NCBI GenBank assembly: GCA_021798135.1
Contig: JAJZYI010000002.1
Location: 1 to 32,558 of the forward strand
Length of the DNA: 32,558 nt
Direction of reading: 5' to 3'
Source of the DNA: Actinomycetes bacterium
GTDB taxonomy: Bacteria; Actinomycetota; Acidimicrobiia; Acidimicrobiales; UBA8190
Below, piece after piece: positions 7,792-15,461 of this stretch. The position numbers were made by a program, and so were the translations under genes. The notes under the pieces are model-generated. The model saw only the letters and a program-made list of their open reading frames with translations. It was not told where the DNA came from and did not search any database. The first letter of the stretch is position 1. Every line of letters starts with the position of its first letter.

Positions 7792-8559
7792 ATGAGCGAC
7801 CTCTTCGACGTCTCGGGGAAGACCGTCGTGGTGACCGGCGGCTCGCGGGGCATCGGCCGGATGATCGCCGAGGGCTTCGTCGACGCCGGCGCCACCGTGT
7901 ACATCGCGGCCCGCAAGGCGGACGCCTGCCGGCAGACGGCCGAGGAGCTGTCGGCGCGGGGATCGTGCACGGCCATCCCGGCCGACCTGTCGACCGAGGC
8001 CGGGTGCCGTGCGCTGGCGGACCAGATCGCGGGCAGCGAGGAGCAGGTGCACGTGCTCGTGAACAACGCCGGCGCCACGTGGGGGGCGCCGCTGCAGGAG
8101 CACGACGACGCCTCGTGGGACCGCGTCCTGGGCGTGAACGTGAAGGGCGTGTTCCACCTCACCAAGTTCCTGCGGCCGCTGCTGCAGCGGGCGTCGTCCA
8201 CCGACGACCCGGCGCGCGTGATCAACATCGGGTCGATCGACGGCATCCACGTGCCGCTGCTCGAGACGTACTCCTACTCGTCGTCGAAGGCCGCCGTGCA
8301 CCAGCTCACCCGGCACCTGGCCCGGTTCCTCGCCCCCGGGATCACGGTCAACGCCATCGCCCCGGGCCCGTTCGAGTCCAAGATGATGGCGGCCACGCTC
8401 CGGGCCGTCGGCGACCAGATCGCCGCGTCGGCGCCGCTCAAGCGCATCGGCCGCCCCTCCGACATGGCCGGCACCGCGATCTTCCTGGCCTCGCGCGCCG
8501 GGGCGTACCTCACGGGGGCGGTCATCCCGGTCGACGGCGGGATCGCCACCGTCGGCTGA
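7792..8559 (+). CDS. SDR-family NAD(P)-dependent oxidoreductase, RhlG/FabG-like
   Basis: The 255-residue protein is a classical short-chain dehydrogenase: cofactor loop T15-G-G-S-R-G-I-G22, N91-N-A-G94, catalytic S148, Y162 and K166 (Y-S-S-S-K), and a C-terminal V-D-G-G. N-N-A-G-A-T-W-G with E-H-D-D is reminiscent of the RhlG/beta-ketoacyl reductase branch, so a 3-oxoacyl or other ketone substrate is likely; the true substrate cannot be read from sequence. It is a lone gene between argG and a convergent acyltransferase. Confidence 0.9.
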   Translation: MSDLFDVSGKTVVVTGGSRGIGRMIAEGFVDAGATVYIAARKADACRQTAEELSARGSCTAIPADLSTEAGCRALADQIAGSEEQVHVLVNNAGATWGAPLQEHDDASWDRVLGVNVKGVFHLTKFLRPLLQRASSTDDPARVINIGSIDGIHVPLLETYSYSSSKAAVHQLTRHLARFLAPGITVNAIAPGPFESKMMAATLRAVGDQIAASAPLKRIGRPSDMAGTAIFLASRAGAYLTGAVIPVDGGIATVG

Positions 8560-8579
8560 CAGCGCCACTGTCGGCTGAC
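8544..8579. repeat. 17-bp near-perfect direct duplication at the SDR stop
   Basis: CGCCACCGTCGGCTGAC (8544-8560) recurs with one change at 8563-8579. The first copy holds the last SDR codons and the stop; the second lies in the convergent gap. It looks like a recent slippage or duplication event. Confidence 0.8.
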
Positions 8580-8587
8580 GGTGCCGG

Positions 8588-10021
8588 TCACGGGACCGGC
8601 GGGCGGGCGACGACGATCCCGAGCAGCGTGCAGGCCACGGCCGTCGCCCCCACGGGCACCACCAGGCGGCGCGCCGCGGCCCGCGGCGCCAGCCGCCGGG
8701 CGGGGAGCTCGACCAGGTAGCGGCTCGCCAGCGCGGCGCCCACCGTCGCCGCGGCCTGGACGGCGCCGAGCCCGGCGCCCGACAGCCCGGTGGTCCGCGG
8801 CGTCAGCAGGACGATCAGCGGCCAGTGCCACAGGTACACCGCGTAGGAGATCCGGCCCAGGGCGACCGCGGGTGCAGACGCGAGCAGGCGGGTGGCGGGT
8901 GCGGCCGGGGAGCCGACGGCCGACCAGATCAGCGCCGCGGCGGCGAAGCTCACGGCGACGAGACCGCCGCGCAGCACCCAGGGAGCGCCGATGCCGGGAG
9001 CCGTCGCGGCGAAGGCCAGGATCCCCGCCAGCCCGACGACGCCGGCGGCGCCCCGGACCGGAGCGACGAGCGCCGTTCGGGGACGCGCCGCGAGGGGCCG
9101 GGCCGCCCGGTCGGAGCGGTCGCTCCTGCCGGACGCGGCAGCCCGGCCGGACCGGCCGGCGATCGGCGCGGCGAGCGCCAGCCCGGCTCCCACCAGGAGC
9201 TCGAAGGCCCGGCTGCCGGTGTCGTAGTAGGTCGGCAGCGGGGCCACCCCGGCCACCGACATGGCGGCCATGGCGGCGGCGGACGCGACCGTGCCGACGA
9301 CGACGACACCCCACAGGCGTGACCTGCCGGCATCCCCGGCGCGCCCCGGACGGGCGACGGCGAGGACGACGAGCGGCCAGACCAGGTAGAACTGCTCCTC
9401 GACGGCCAGCGACCACGTGTGCAGCAGGGGCGACGGCGTGAAGATCTGGGCCACCTGCTGGGCGTGCGACTGGAGCGCCAGGTTCCAGTTCTGGACGTAG
9501 AAGAGCGTGGCGAGGCCGTCGGTGCGCAGCGCCGCCGGCGAGACCAGACGGGGATCCGTGGCAGCCAGCGCGGCCAGCACGAGCAGCAGCAGGCACAGCG
9601 CCGGGAGCAGGCGCCGGGCGCGGCGGGCCCAGAACCGCGCCACCCGCACCGTGCCGCAGCGGCCGGCCTCGTCGAGCAGCAGGCCCGTGATCAGGTAGCC
9701 GGACAGGACGAAGAACACGTCCACGCCGACGAAGCCGCCCGGGAGCCAGGTGGCACCGAGGTGGAACAGGACGACGAGGGCGATGGCGACACCGCGCATG
9801 CCGTCGAGCGCGCCGACGTGGGGGAGGGTGACGCCCTCGTCGGCGGCGGTTGCGGCGGCGGCGGGGGAGGCGGTGGCGGTCGCGGAGGCGGGGCGGCGGC
9901 CGCCGAGGACCTCGGCCAGCGCCGAGGCCACCATGTCGGGCGTGAACACGGCGGCCAGCGAGGAGGCGACGAGACCGCCGTCGGCCCGGCCGCCACCGAC
10001 CCGCTGCACGTCGTCGCCCAC
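8588..10021 (-). CDS. Membrane acyltransferase, OafA/YrhL type
   Basis: The 477-residue protein is an Acyl_transf_3 integral membrane enzyme that moves acyl groups onto exported carbohydrates or lipids. Family landmarks: D73-G-M-R76 then F-H87-L (catalytic-type His), F-F-V-L-S-G-Y-L-I-T at 103-112, and W-S-L-A-V-E-E-Q-F-Y-L-V-W-P, followed by about ten hydrophobic helices. It has no C-terminal SGNH domain, so it is the short form. The first 65 residues are an Ala-rich extension; the GTG at 10021 is uncertain and the start could lie further in. It is on the same strand as apt, 151 nt downstream. Confidence 0.88.
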   Translation of the reverse strand: MGDDVQRVGGGRADGGLVASSLAAVFTPDMVASALAEVLGGRRPASATATASPAAAATAADEGVTLPHVGALDGMRGVAIALVVLFHLGATWLPGGFVGVDVFFVLSGYLITGLLLDEAGRCGTVRVARFWARRARRLLPALCLLLLVLAALAATDPRLVSPAALRTDGLATLFYVQNWNLALQSHAQQVAQIFTPSPLLHTWSLAVEEQFYLVWPLVVLAVARPGRAGDAGRSRLWGVVVVGTVASAAAMAAMSVAGVAPLPTYYDTGSRAFELLVGAGLALAAPIAGRSGRAAASGRSDRSDRAARPLAARPRTALVAPVRGAAGVVGLAGILAFAATAPGIGAPWVLRGGLVAVSFAAAALIWSAVGSPAAPATRLLASAPAVALGRISYAVYLWHWPLIVLLTPRTTGLSGAGLGAVQAAATVGAALASRYLVELPARRLAPRAAARRLVVPVGATAVACTLLGIVVARPPVP

Positions 10022-10141
10022 AGGCAGCCTGCTCGGCGTCGGTAGCGTCTTCGCCCCCTGCTCGTCGCGCTCGAGCCGCAGCTCGTGGCGGCAGCCCGGT
10101 CATCGGCGGGCCGGCCCGGTGGGGGAGCCGCCGCCGGCTCA

Positions 10142-10147
10142 GCCTAG
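10142..10147 (-). promoter_or_regulatory. Possible -10 element (TAGGCT) upstream of the acyltransferase
   Basis: Read on the minus strand the hexamer is TAGGCT inside ACTAGGCTG, identical to the 9-mer before argG. It would give a leader of roughly 115 nt. Confidence 0.25.
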
Positions 10148-10151
10148 TTCC

Positions 10152-10172
10152 CGGTGCCGGAACGGCGCACCG
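10152..10172 (-). terminator. Hairpin directly after apt
   Basis: CGGTGC and GCACCG pair across 9 nt, starting at the first base after the apt stop on the minus strand. No T-tract. Confidence 0.35.
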
Positions 10173-10751
10173 TCAGACGACGTGGACCACGTGGACCCGC
10201 ATCGGCTCCAGGCGGGCCCGGCCTCCCAGGGCCGGGAGCTCCAGGATCGCCGCGAGGCCGGCGACCGACCCGCCGGCCCGGCTCACCAGGCGGTGCGCGG
10301 CCGCCGCCGTGCCCCCGGTGGCGACCACGTCGTCGACGAGGAGGACGCGCTCTCCCGGACCGACGGCGTCACGGTGCATCTCGAGCGTCGCCGAGTCGTA
10401 CTCGAGCTCGTAGGCCTCGTGCAGGGTCGGCCCTGGCAGCTTGCCTGCCTTGCGCAGCGGGACGAAGCCGGCCCCGAGGGCCAGCGCGACCGGCGCGCCG
10501 AGGATGAAGCCCCGGGCCTCGATGCCGGCGACGAGGTCGACCGTCCCGCGGAACGGCTCGGCGAGCGCGGCCACCACCGAGCCGAACAGCTCGTGGTCGG
10601 CGAGGACGGGTGTGATGTCCTTGAACACCACGCCCGGGCTCGGGTAGTCGTGCACGTCGCGCACGGCGGCGGCGACGCGCTCGGCGGTGAGCACCGCGCC
10701 CGCGGTCGTGGCTGGGTCGGTGTGTCCCTGCGCTTCAGTGTGGCTGACCAC
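10173..10751 (-). CDS. apt: Adenine phosphoribosyltransferase
   Basis: Salvages adenine to AMP using PRPP in the cytoplasm. The 192-residue product has F-K-D-I-T-P at 43-48, F-V-P-L-R-K-A-G-K-L-P-G at 96-107, E-Y-D-S-A-T-L-E-M-H at 117-126, and the PRPP motif V-L-L-V-D-D-V-V-A-T-G-G-T at 136-148. About 20 residues precede the usual start; the GTG at 10751 has GGAGAGGAG upstream, so it is plausible, though a shorter form is possible. It lacks the secDF/relA neighbours often seen around actinobacterial apt genes. Confidence 0.93.
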   Translation of the reverse strand: MVSHTEAQGHTDPATTAGAVLTAERVAAAVRDVHDYPSPGVVFKDITPVLADHELFGSVVAALAEPFRGTVDLVAGIEARGFILGAPVALALGAGFVPLRKAGKLPGPTLHEAYELEYDSATLEMHRDAVGPGERVLLVDDVVATGGTAAAAHRLVSRAGGSVAGLAAILELPALGGRARLEPMRVHVVHVV

Positions 10752-10871
10752 GATGCGAGCTGCTCCTCTCCGTACCGGCCGTCATGTGCGACGGGCCGCT
10801 CCCGGGGACCCGATCATGCCAGGGCAGGCCCCCGATCGTGGCGGTCCCGTCGCGCGCCGCACGACCGCGGT

Positions 10872-10911
10872 GGCGTGGGCGGCGTGGAGGGGAGGGCACG
10901 CCGCCCACGCC
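10872..10911 (-). terminator. Strong 15-bp hairpin after the HtrA-like gene
   Basis: A perfect 15-bp stem (10872-10886 with 10897-10911) closes a 10-nt loop. On the minus (transcript) strand the loop reads CCCTCCCCTC. It begins 6 nt beyond the stop codon of the protease. There is no T-tract, as is common in high-GC actinobacteria. Confidence 0.65.
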
Positions 10912-10916
10912 GGCCG

Positions 10917-12596
10917 TCACTGCGGCGGTCCCTGGGCCAGCGCGACCGTCGCGGTGTGCTGGTTGCCGGACGGTCCGTCCCAGGTGATCCTGACGCGGTC
11001 ACCCGGGTGGTAGGCGATGAGGGCGTCGGTGAGGTCGGTGGCGGAGGTGATGGTCTTGCCGTTCACGCCGGTGATCACGTCCCCCTGGGCCAAGCCGGCC
11101 TGGGCTGCCGGCGAACCGGGGACCGTGCCGTCGACGACGGCACCGGCCGTGCTGCTGCCGCCGCCGATGCCGCCGAACCCGCCGATGCCGAGGCCGCCGC
11201 CGTTCGACGCCGTCGACACCTCGACGCCCAGGAACGCCGTGGCGCCGATGTGCACGGTGGACGAGGCCTTGCCCTGCTCGATCTGGCGGGCGACGCTGAG
11301 CACCTCGTTGGAGGGGATGGAGTAGCCCTGGTTGCCCCCGCCCTGGAACTGGAACCCGGCCGATGCCGCCGTGTCCATGCCGATCACCTTGCCGGCCGTC
11401 GTGACGAGCGGACCGCCGGAGTCACCGGGCTGGATGTCGGCGTTGGTCTCGATCAGCCCCGACAGCTGCTCGCTCGTCCCGTCGGCGGCGTCGCTGGCCG
11501 TGATCGACTGGTTCAAGGCGGTGATGGTGCCGCCAGCGAAGCTCGGGGTGCCGCCGACGCCCCCGGCGTTGCCGATGGCGACCACCGACGTGCCGACGAC
11601 CGCCTTGGAGGAGTCGCCGAAGGTCACCGTCTTGAGGTTGGAGGCGCCCTGCATCTGCAGCACGGCGATGTCGCGCGAGTGGTCGTAGCCGACCACGGTG
11701 GCGCTGTAGGTGCGGCCGTTGCCGACGTCGTAGACCTTGATGCTGGTGGCCTGGTTGATCACGTGGTTGTTGGTGATCACCTCACCGGTGGACGTGACCA
11801 CCATGCCGGTGCCGGCCGCGGCCGCCTGCTGGTAGCCGAGCGTGGTGTTGATGTCGACCAGGGCTGGGGTGACCTTGGCGGCGATGCTCGCGGGATCGCT
11901 CGGTCCCGTGGGCTGGGCGAACCCGCCCGACGGCAGGGGCGAGGTGACCGACGAGTTGTCCGACACGGGAGCCGTGGAGAAGGCGCTGCGGCCGATGGCG
12001 ATGCCGGCTCCGGCCGCCACCAGGACGGCCAGCGTGGTCCCCACGACGGCGCGGGTGCGCCGGGCCCGCGGCGACAGGGCCTTCGGCGGTGGTGCCCAGT
12101 GGGGACCGGGGTGCGACCACCAGGGGTTCCACGGGTTCGCGGGGCCGCCGGGGCCACCGGGGCCGCCCGGGCCACCGGGGCCACCGGGGCCGCCGTAGGC
12201 GTAGGGCCCAGGGCCGCCGTAGCCGAAGGGGTAGGCGCCGGGACCGGGGAGGCCGTAGCCTCCAGCACCGTGCTGAGGGGGCGAGGCCGCGTGGGCCCCC
12301 CACGTCCCCGGCGGCGCGGCGCCGGCCGGCGTGTCGGTCCACCGAGGCTCACCGGCGGTGCCGTCGTCCGCGGCCGGGTCGTCGTGGCCTGCGGCGGGCG
12401 CCCAGCCCGCCCACGGCGTCGCCGTGCCGGGCCCCACCGGGTACTGGGCGGTGGCGGGCTGCTCGGTCGTCGGCGAGGGGTCGGCGTCGGTGCCCGGCGC
12501 AGAAGGCCCGTCGCCGGCCTGCGGTCCGGGTGCGCTCAGGTCCCGGGCGTCCCGGTCCTGGTCCTGGTCCTGGCTCCGGTCCTGGTCGTCCGTCAT
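10917..12596 (-). CDS. HtrA/DegP-like membrane serine protease with PDZ domain
   Basis: The 559-residue protein is an S1C trypsin-fold protease anchored in the membrane with its catalytic part outside. Order: acidic-to-Gly/Pro-rich cytoplasmic region (1-180) with an alternating Gln-Asp run at the start and a G-G-P repeat at about 135-152; one membrane helix (183-202); protease domain with H278 (T-N-N-H-V-I), D309 (H-S-R-D-I-A-V-L) and S393 (P-G-D-S-G-G-P); PDZ domain from about 450 to 555. Such proteases act in envelope protein quality control. The ATG has an excellent ribosome-binding site (GAGGAGGAA). A strong hairpin follows the stop. Confidence 0.94.
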   Translation of the reverse strand: MTDDQDRSQDQDQDRDARDLSAPGPQAGDGPSAPGTDADPSPTTEQPATAQYPVGPGTATPWAGWAPAAGHDDPAADDGTAGEPRWTDTPAGAAPPGTWGAHAASPPQHGAGGYGLPGPGAYPFGYGGPGPYAYGGPGGPGGPGGPGGPGGPANPWNPWWSHPGPHWAPPPKALSPRARRTRAVVGTTLAVLVAAGAGIAIGRSAFSTAPVSDNSSVTSPLPSGGFAQPTGPSDPASIAAKVTPALVDINTTLGYQQAAAAGTGMVVTSTGEVITNNHVINQATSIKVYDVGNGRTYSATVVGYDHSRDIAVLQMQGASNLKTVTFGDSSKAVVGTSVVAIGNAGGVGGTPSFAGGTITALNQSITASDAADGTSEQLSGLIETNADIQPGDSGGPLVTTAGKVIGMDTAASAGFQFQGGGNQGYSIPSNEVLSVARQIEQGKASSTVHIGATAFLGVEVSTASNGGGLGIGGFGGIGGGSSTAGAVVDGTVPGSPAAQAGLAQGDVITGVNGKTITSATDLTDALIAYHPGDRVRITWDGPSGNQHTATVALAQGPPQ

Positions 12597-12794
12597 CGTT
12601 CCTCCTCGACCACGTCGGCTCGGTCAAGTCCTGGTGGGCCAACGGTCCGCTGCCTGGTGTCGGCACCAACGACAACCAGTAGATCGGGTGAACCTGTGAA
12701 TCTCCTTTATCGGCTCTGTGGGTCTCGTGAGGCCGGGACGGGCGGCCGAGACGGATCCGCCACGCGGGGCTCGCCGGCAGGCCATCATCTTGAG

Positions 12795-13406
12795 GTGCCT
12801 GCTCACCCTCCGCTCGAACCCGCCACCCCGGGGGCGTCGCCGCCGGTGGCGAGGGGTCGGCTCCTCGTCGCCTCCCCGCAGCTGAGCGACCCGAACTTCG
12901 ATCGCAGCGTCGTCCTCGTCCTCGAGCACGGCGACGACGGCACGCTCGGGCTCGTCCTGAACCGGCCGACGGCCACACCGGTGGCCGACGTCCTCGCGCC
13001 GTGGGCGGGTGCCGCCGACCAGGCCCCTCCGGCGGTCATCTTCGAGGGCGGGCCGGTGTCTCCCGACGTGGCCGTCGGCCTGGCAGGCGCCAGCGCCGGC
13101 GGGACCGCTGGCGACGGTGACGCCTGGCACCCGGTGGTGGGCGACGTGGGCCTGGTGGACCTGTCGGCCGGCCCGGCCGGTCGTGCCGGAGCCCCTTTGG
13201 CCGTGCGCGTCTTCGCCGGGTACGCCGGCTGGGGACCGGGCCAGCTCGACGGCGAGCTGGCGGAGGGGGCGTGGTTCGTGGTCGACGCCCAGGCGTCGGA
13301 CCTCGTCGCCGGCGAGCCGGCCGACCTGTGGCGCGCCGTGCTGCGCAGGCAGCCGGGCGCGCTCCGGATCCTGGCGTCGTACCCGGCCGACCCGGCCGCC
13401 AACTGA
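12795..13406 (+). CDS. YqgE/AlgH family protein
   Basis: The 203-residue product carries the DUF179 landmarks: G-R-L-L-V-A-S-P near residue 20, D-P-N-F-D-R-S-V-V-L-V-L-E-H, G-L-V-L-N-R-P, F-E-G-G-P-V, V-F-A-G-Y-A-G-W-G-P-G-Q-L-D-G-E-L and W-F-V-V. The biochemical role of the family is not established. The GTG at 12795 gives the usual short N-terminus; GTG 12846 or a more distant GTG at 12696 are alternatives and none has a good ribosome-binding site. It is divergent from the HtrA-like gene across a 198-bp gap in which I see no convincing promoter. Confidence 0.9.
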   Translation: MPAHPPLEPATPGASPPVARGRLLVASPQLSDPNFDRSVVLVLEHGDDGTLGLVLNRPTATPVADVLAPWAGAADQAPPAVIFEGGPVSPDVAVGLAGASAGGTAGDGDAWHPVVGDVGLVDLSAGPAGRAGAPLAVRVFAGYAGWGPGQLDGELAEGAWFVVDAQASDLVAGEPADLWRAVLRRQPGALRILASYPADPAAN

Positions 13407-13490
13407 ACGCCGGGCGCCCGGTGCCGGCCGGGCCGATCGTCCTGGTGCGCCGCCGGGTCACGTGGCTGCGCCTGGCGGCACGCCCGGCCG

Positions 13491-13496
13491 TAACAT
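13491..13496 (+). promoter_or_regulatory. Leaderless-type -10 (TAACAT)
   Basis: TAACAT ends exactly 7 nt before a GTG at 13504, which opens a 17-residue ORF. The geometry matches the TAACGT before the SDR gene. Confidence 0.45.
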
Positions 13497-13503
13497 CGCG
13501 GCT

Positions 13504-13557
13504 GTGCCGGCAGCGAAGACGGTGCGGCAGGTTGCTCGCGTGCCGAGGTGGTCGTGA
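13504..13557 (+). CDS. Possible leaderless 17-residue leader peptide
   Basis: GTG 13504 starts a 17-codon frame (MPAAKTVRQVARVPRWS) that ends in TGA at 13555-13557, overlapping a GTG at 13554 that can start the GNAT gene. The start lies 7 nt after a TAACAT -10. If transcription starts at the GTG, the peptide would be made from a leaderless mRNA and couple translation into the acetyltransferase. The peptide is basic and resembles nothing I know. Chance is the main alternative. Confidence 0.35.
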   Translation: MPAAKTVRQVARVPRWS

Positions 13558-14201
13558 CCTGCGCGGGCCGATGGGAGGCCGAGGACGGCGGGCCGGCCGT
13601 CCGGCTCGCCGGGAGCGCTGACGTCCGCCGGCTCGTGGCCGTGCTGGTCCGGGCGTTCGAGGACGACCCCGTCGCCGGCTACCTGTTCCCTGGGGCCCGC
13701 TCTCGGGCACGCGGCCTCCGCCGGTTCTTCGGCACGCAGGTCCAGACGATGATCGCCGGGGCCGGCGAGGTCTGGACCACCCCGGAGGTCGCCGGGGGGG
13801 CGCTGTGGGCACGGCCGGGCACGCCGCGGCAGGCGACCCTGCGTGATGCGATGCGGCTCGCTCCGGTGCTCTGGGAGGTCGTGCTCGGCGGCCGGGCGTC
13901 GGCGGGGTTCCGCCTGCTCGCCGACGTCGAACGGGCGCGACCGACCCAGCCGCACTGGTACCTCGCCACGCTGGGGACGGATCCGTCCCGGCAGGGCCGT
14001 GGCATCGGGTCGGCCCTGCTCAGGCGCGTGCTGCGGACCGCCGACGAGGACCAGGTGCCGGCGTACCTGGAGTCGTCGAAGCAGCGCAACGTCCCCTTCT
14101 ACGCGCGCCACGGGTTCGAGGTGACCGGCGAGATCCGGTCGGAGGAGGGTGCGGTGACCCTGTGGCCGATGTGGCGGGCGCCCCGACCGCCGGGTCCTTG
14201 A
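13554..14201 (+). CDS. GNAT-family N-acetyltransferase
   Basis: The 215-residue protein has a GNAT fold. Motif A with the acetyl-CoA loop Q-G-R-G-I-G-S-A-L-L follows W-Y-L-A-T-L-G-T-D-P-S-R, and motif B is seen as P-A-Y-L-E-S-S and N-V-P-F-Y-A-R-H-G-F. The arrangement resembles actinobacterial GNATs of unknown substrate. GTG 13548 and GTG 13554 are both possible starts and neither has a ribosome-binding site; I prefer 13554 because it overlaps the stop of a short upstream frame (GTGA). It converges on the LysR gene with an 18-bp gap. Confidence 0.88.
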   Translation: MTCAGRWEAEDGGPAVRLAGSADVRRLVAVLVRAFEDDPVAGYLFPGARSRARGLRRFFGTQVQTMIAGAGEVWTTPEVAGGALWARPGTPRQATLRDAMRLAPVLWEVVLGGRASAGFRLLADVERARPTQPHWYLATLGTDPSRQGRGIGSALLRRVLRTADEDQVPAYLESSKQRNVPFYARHGFEVTGEIRSEEGAVTLWPMWRAPRPPGP

Positions 14202-14219
14202 CAGCCGGCCTTGCCCTCG

Positions 14220-15191
14220 TCAGCCGTTCGGAACGCCCAGCACGCGTAGCGAACCCTCGGCCTTGGCGACCGCCTCGGGCTCGATGGGGCGGAGGCCGGA
14301 GGGAAGCGGGTCGGCGACGCGGGCCAGCCGCCGGATCGTGTCGATCACGGCCCGGGTGGGCGCGGCTGGGAGCCCGCGGCTCCGTTCGGCGAGACCCACG
14401 GTGCGCGGCGGCATGCCGTCGATCGGCAGCGACCGGAAGCTCGGACGCAGGTGCGCCGGGACGGCACTGGCCGGCAGGATGGCCGGGCCGTAGCCCTCGA
14501 AGACCAGGGAGGCGATCAGGCGCACGCCGTCGAGCTCCGCTCGTGGCCGGAGCGTCACGTCGGCACGGCGCAGCGCAGCGTCGATCTCGGAGCGGAACGG
14601 CGTGCCAACCGCCGGCAGGAGCAGGTCGAGCGCCCCGAGCTGGTCGATCGGCACCTCGGTGAGCCCCGGGTAGGGATCCTGGTCAGCGGGGACGACGAGC
14701 ACGACGTCCTCCTCGAGCAGGGGCTCGAAGCTCAGCTCGCGCGACGGCACGGGCGCGCTGAGCAGGGCGAGGTCGAGCCGTCCGCCGCTGAGCGCCGGTT
14801 CGAGCACGGTGGTGGCACCTTCCGAGACGACCAGGCGCAGCTTGGGATGGCGCTCCGACAGGTCCGACAGGAGCATCGGCACGATCCACCGGGCGACCGT
14901 CCCGATCATCCCGCAGCGCACCGTGCCTGCGACCTCCTGGCGCAGCGCGCCGATGTCGGCCGTGAGGGCCTCGACCTCGCCGAGCACCCGGTAGGCGCGG
15001 CTGACCACGATGTCGCCTTCGGTCGTCAAGCGGCCGCCTGGTCGCTCGATGAGCGTGGCGCCCAGCTCCCGCTCCAGGCGGGCGACGTGGGCCGAGACGT
15101 TGGACTGCACCGTGCCGATGGCGTCGGCGGCAGCCGAGAACGACCGGTGCTCGGCCACGGCGACGAGGGCTTGGAGGTGTCGGAGCTCCAT
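14220..15191 (-). CDS. LysR-family transcriptional regulator
   Basis: The 323-residue protein has the N-terminal winged helix-turn-helix (1-60: M-E-L-R-H-L-Q-A-L-V-A-V, S-F-S-A-A-A, S-N-V-S-A-H-V-A-R-L-E) and a C-terminal periplasmic-binding-protein-like effector domain (about 90-295). The ATG at 15191 fits the family start exactly; the frame extends upstream but without homology. The target is unknown. A triple GATAYC element lies just upstream of its start and next to a plus-strand promoter-like sequence, so it may control itself and the divergent transcript. Confidence 0.92.
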   Translation of the reverse strand: MELRHLQALVAVAEHRSFSAAADAIGTVQSNVSAHVARLERELGATLIERPGGRLTTEGDIVVSRAYRVLGEVEALTADIGALRQEVAGTVRCGMIGTVARWIVPMLLSDLSERHPKLRLVVSEGATTVLEPALSGGRLDLALLSAPVPSRELSFEPLLEEDVVLVVPADQDPYPGLTEVPIDQLGALDLLLPAVGTPFRSEIDAALRRADVTLRPRAELDGVRLIASLVFEGYGPAILPASAVPAHLRPSFRSLPIDGMPPRTVGLAERSRGLPAAPTRAVIDTIRRLARVADPLPSGLRPIEPEAVAKAEGSLRVLGVPNG

Positions 15192-15201
15192 CGCTTTGAA
15201 C

Positions 15202-15223
15202 GATACCAGATATCGCTGATACC
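15202..15223. promoter_or_regulatory. GATACC/GATATC/GATACC operator-like cluster
   Basis: GATACC at 15202-15207, GATATC at 15209-15214 and GATACC at 15218-15223. It is an AT-rich island in otherwise GC-rich DNA, 11 nt upstream of the lysR ATG and 4 nt before a TTGACT hexamer on the plus strand. Position suits a LysR binding site; that is inferred. Confidence 0.45.
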
Positions 15224-15226
15224 TGT

Positions 15227-15255
15227 TTGACTGATCACCGGCCGAGGAGCAGAAT
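15227..15255 (+). promoter_or_regulatory. Sigma70-type promoter candidate (TTGACT-N17-CAGAAT)
   Basis: TTGACT at 15227-15232 and CAGAAT at 15250-15255 are separated by 17 bp. It is the best -35/-10 pair I found in the window and points towards the 15309 hairpin and the HAD-acyltransferase gene. Confidence 0.4.
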
Positions 15256-15308
15256 GTCCTCAGACCACAGGGAGCTGGATCCCCCCCCTCCACTACCTGG
15301 CGAGTCAT

Positions 15309-15346
15309 GCGAAGGGACCGGACACCCCCCCCTCCGGTCCCTTCGC
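15309..15346 (+). terminator. 14-bp perfect hairpin with C-rich loop in the lysR-downstream gap
   Basis: GCGAAGGGACCGGA pairs perfectly with TCCGGTCCCTTCGC around a 10-nt loop, CACCCCCCCC. It lies about 50 nt after the -10 element at 15250 and 116 nt before the next gene, so it ends no annotated gene. It could terminate a short RNA, act as an attenuator, or be a protein-binding element. The stem/loop size matches the hairpin after the HtrA-like gene. Confidence 0.5.
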
Positions 15347-15371
15347 CGCGTCCGGGGGACGGTCCGCCCGC

Positions 15372-15405
15372 GGCCAGCTCGGCCAGCTCGGCCAGCTCGG
15401 CCAGC
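15372..15405. repeat. 9-bp tandem repeat, 3.8 copies
   Basis: GGCCAGCTC is repeated at 15372, 15381 and 15390 with a partial fourth copy at 15399, in the intergenic region before the HAD-acyltransferase gene. Confidence 0.85.
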
Positions 15406-15447
15406 GGGCGGCCGCCCACCGGGTCCACGGCCCGGCGGACTCGGCGG

Positions 15448-15453
15448 TAACGT
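15448..15453 (+). promoter_or_regulatory. Leaderless-type -10 (TAACGT) for the HAD-acyltransferase gene
   Basis: TAACGT ends 8 nt before the ATG at 15462, with no Shine-Dalgarno visible. It is the same hexamer and near-same spacing as for the SDR gene. Confidence 0.45.
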
Positions 15454-15461
15454 CACGTGGC

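Noticed and set aside
12701..12706. AAGGAG on the minus strand in the htrA/yqgE gap, a good Shine-Dalgarno
   Set aside because: No ATG, GTG or TTG at a usable distance; no gene follows.
12707..12714. GCCGATAA on the minus strand, identical to the sigma28 (FliA) -10 consensus, upstream of the HtrA-like gene
   Set aside because: No TAAAGTTT-like -35 at the required spacing and no link of this protease to flagella; likely chance.
9750..13406. Very long open frame on the plus strand across apt and the HtrA-like gene
   Set aside because: Only its last part is real (YqgE); the rest is antisense to well-supported genes and is low-complexity Arg/Gly/Ala sequence, a product of high GC.
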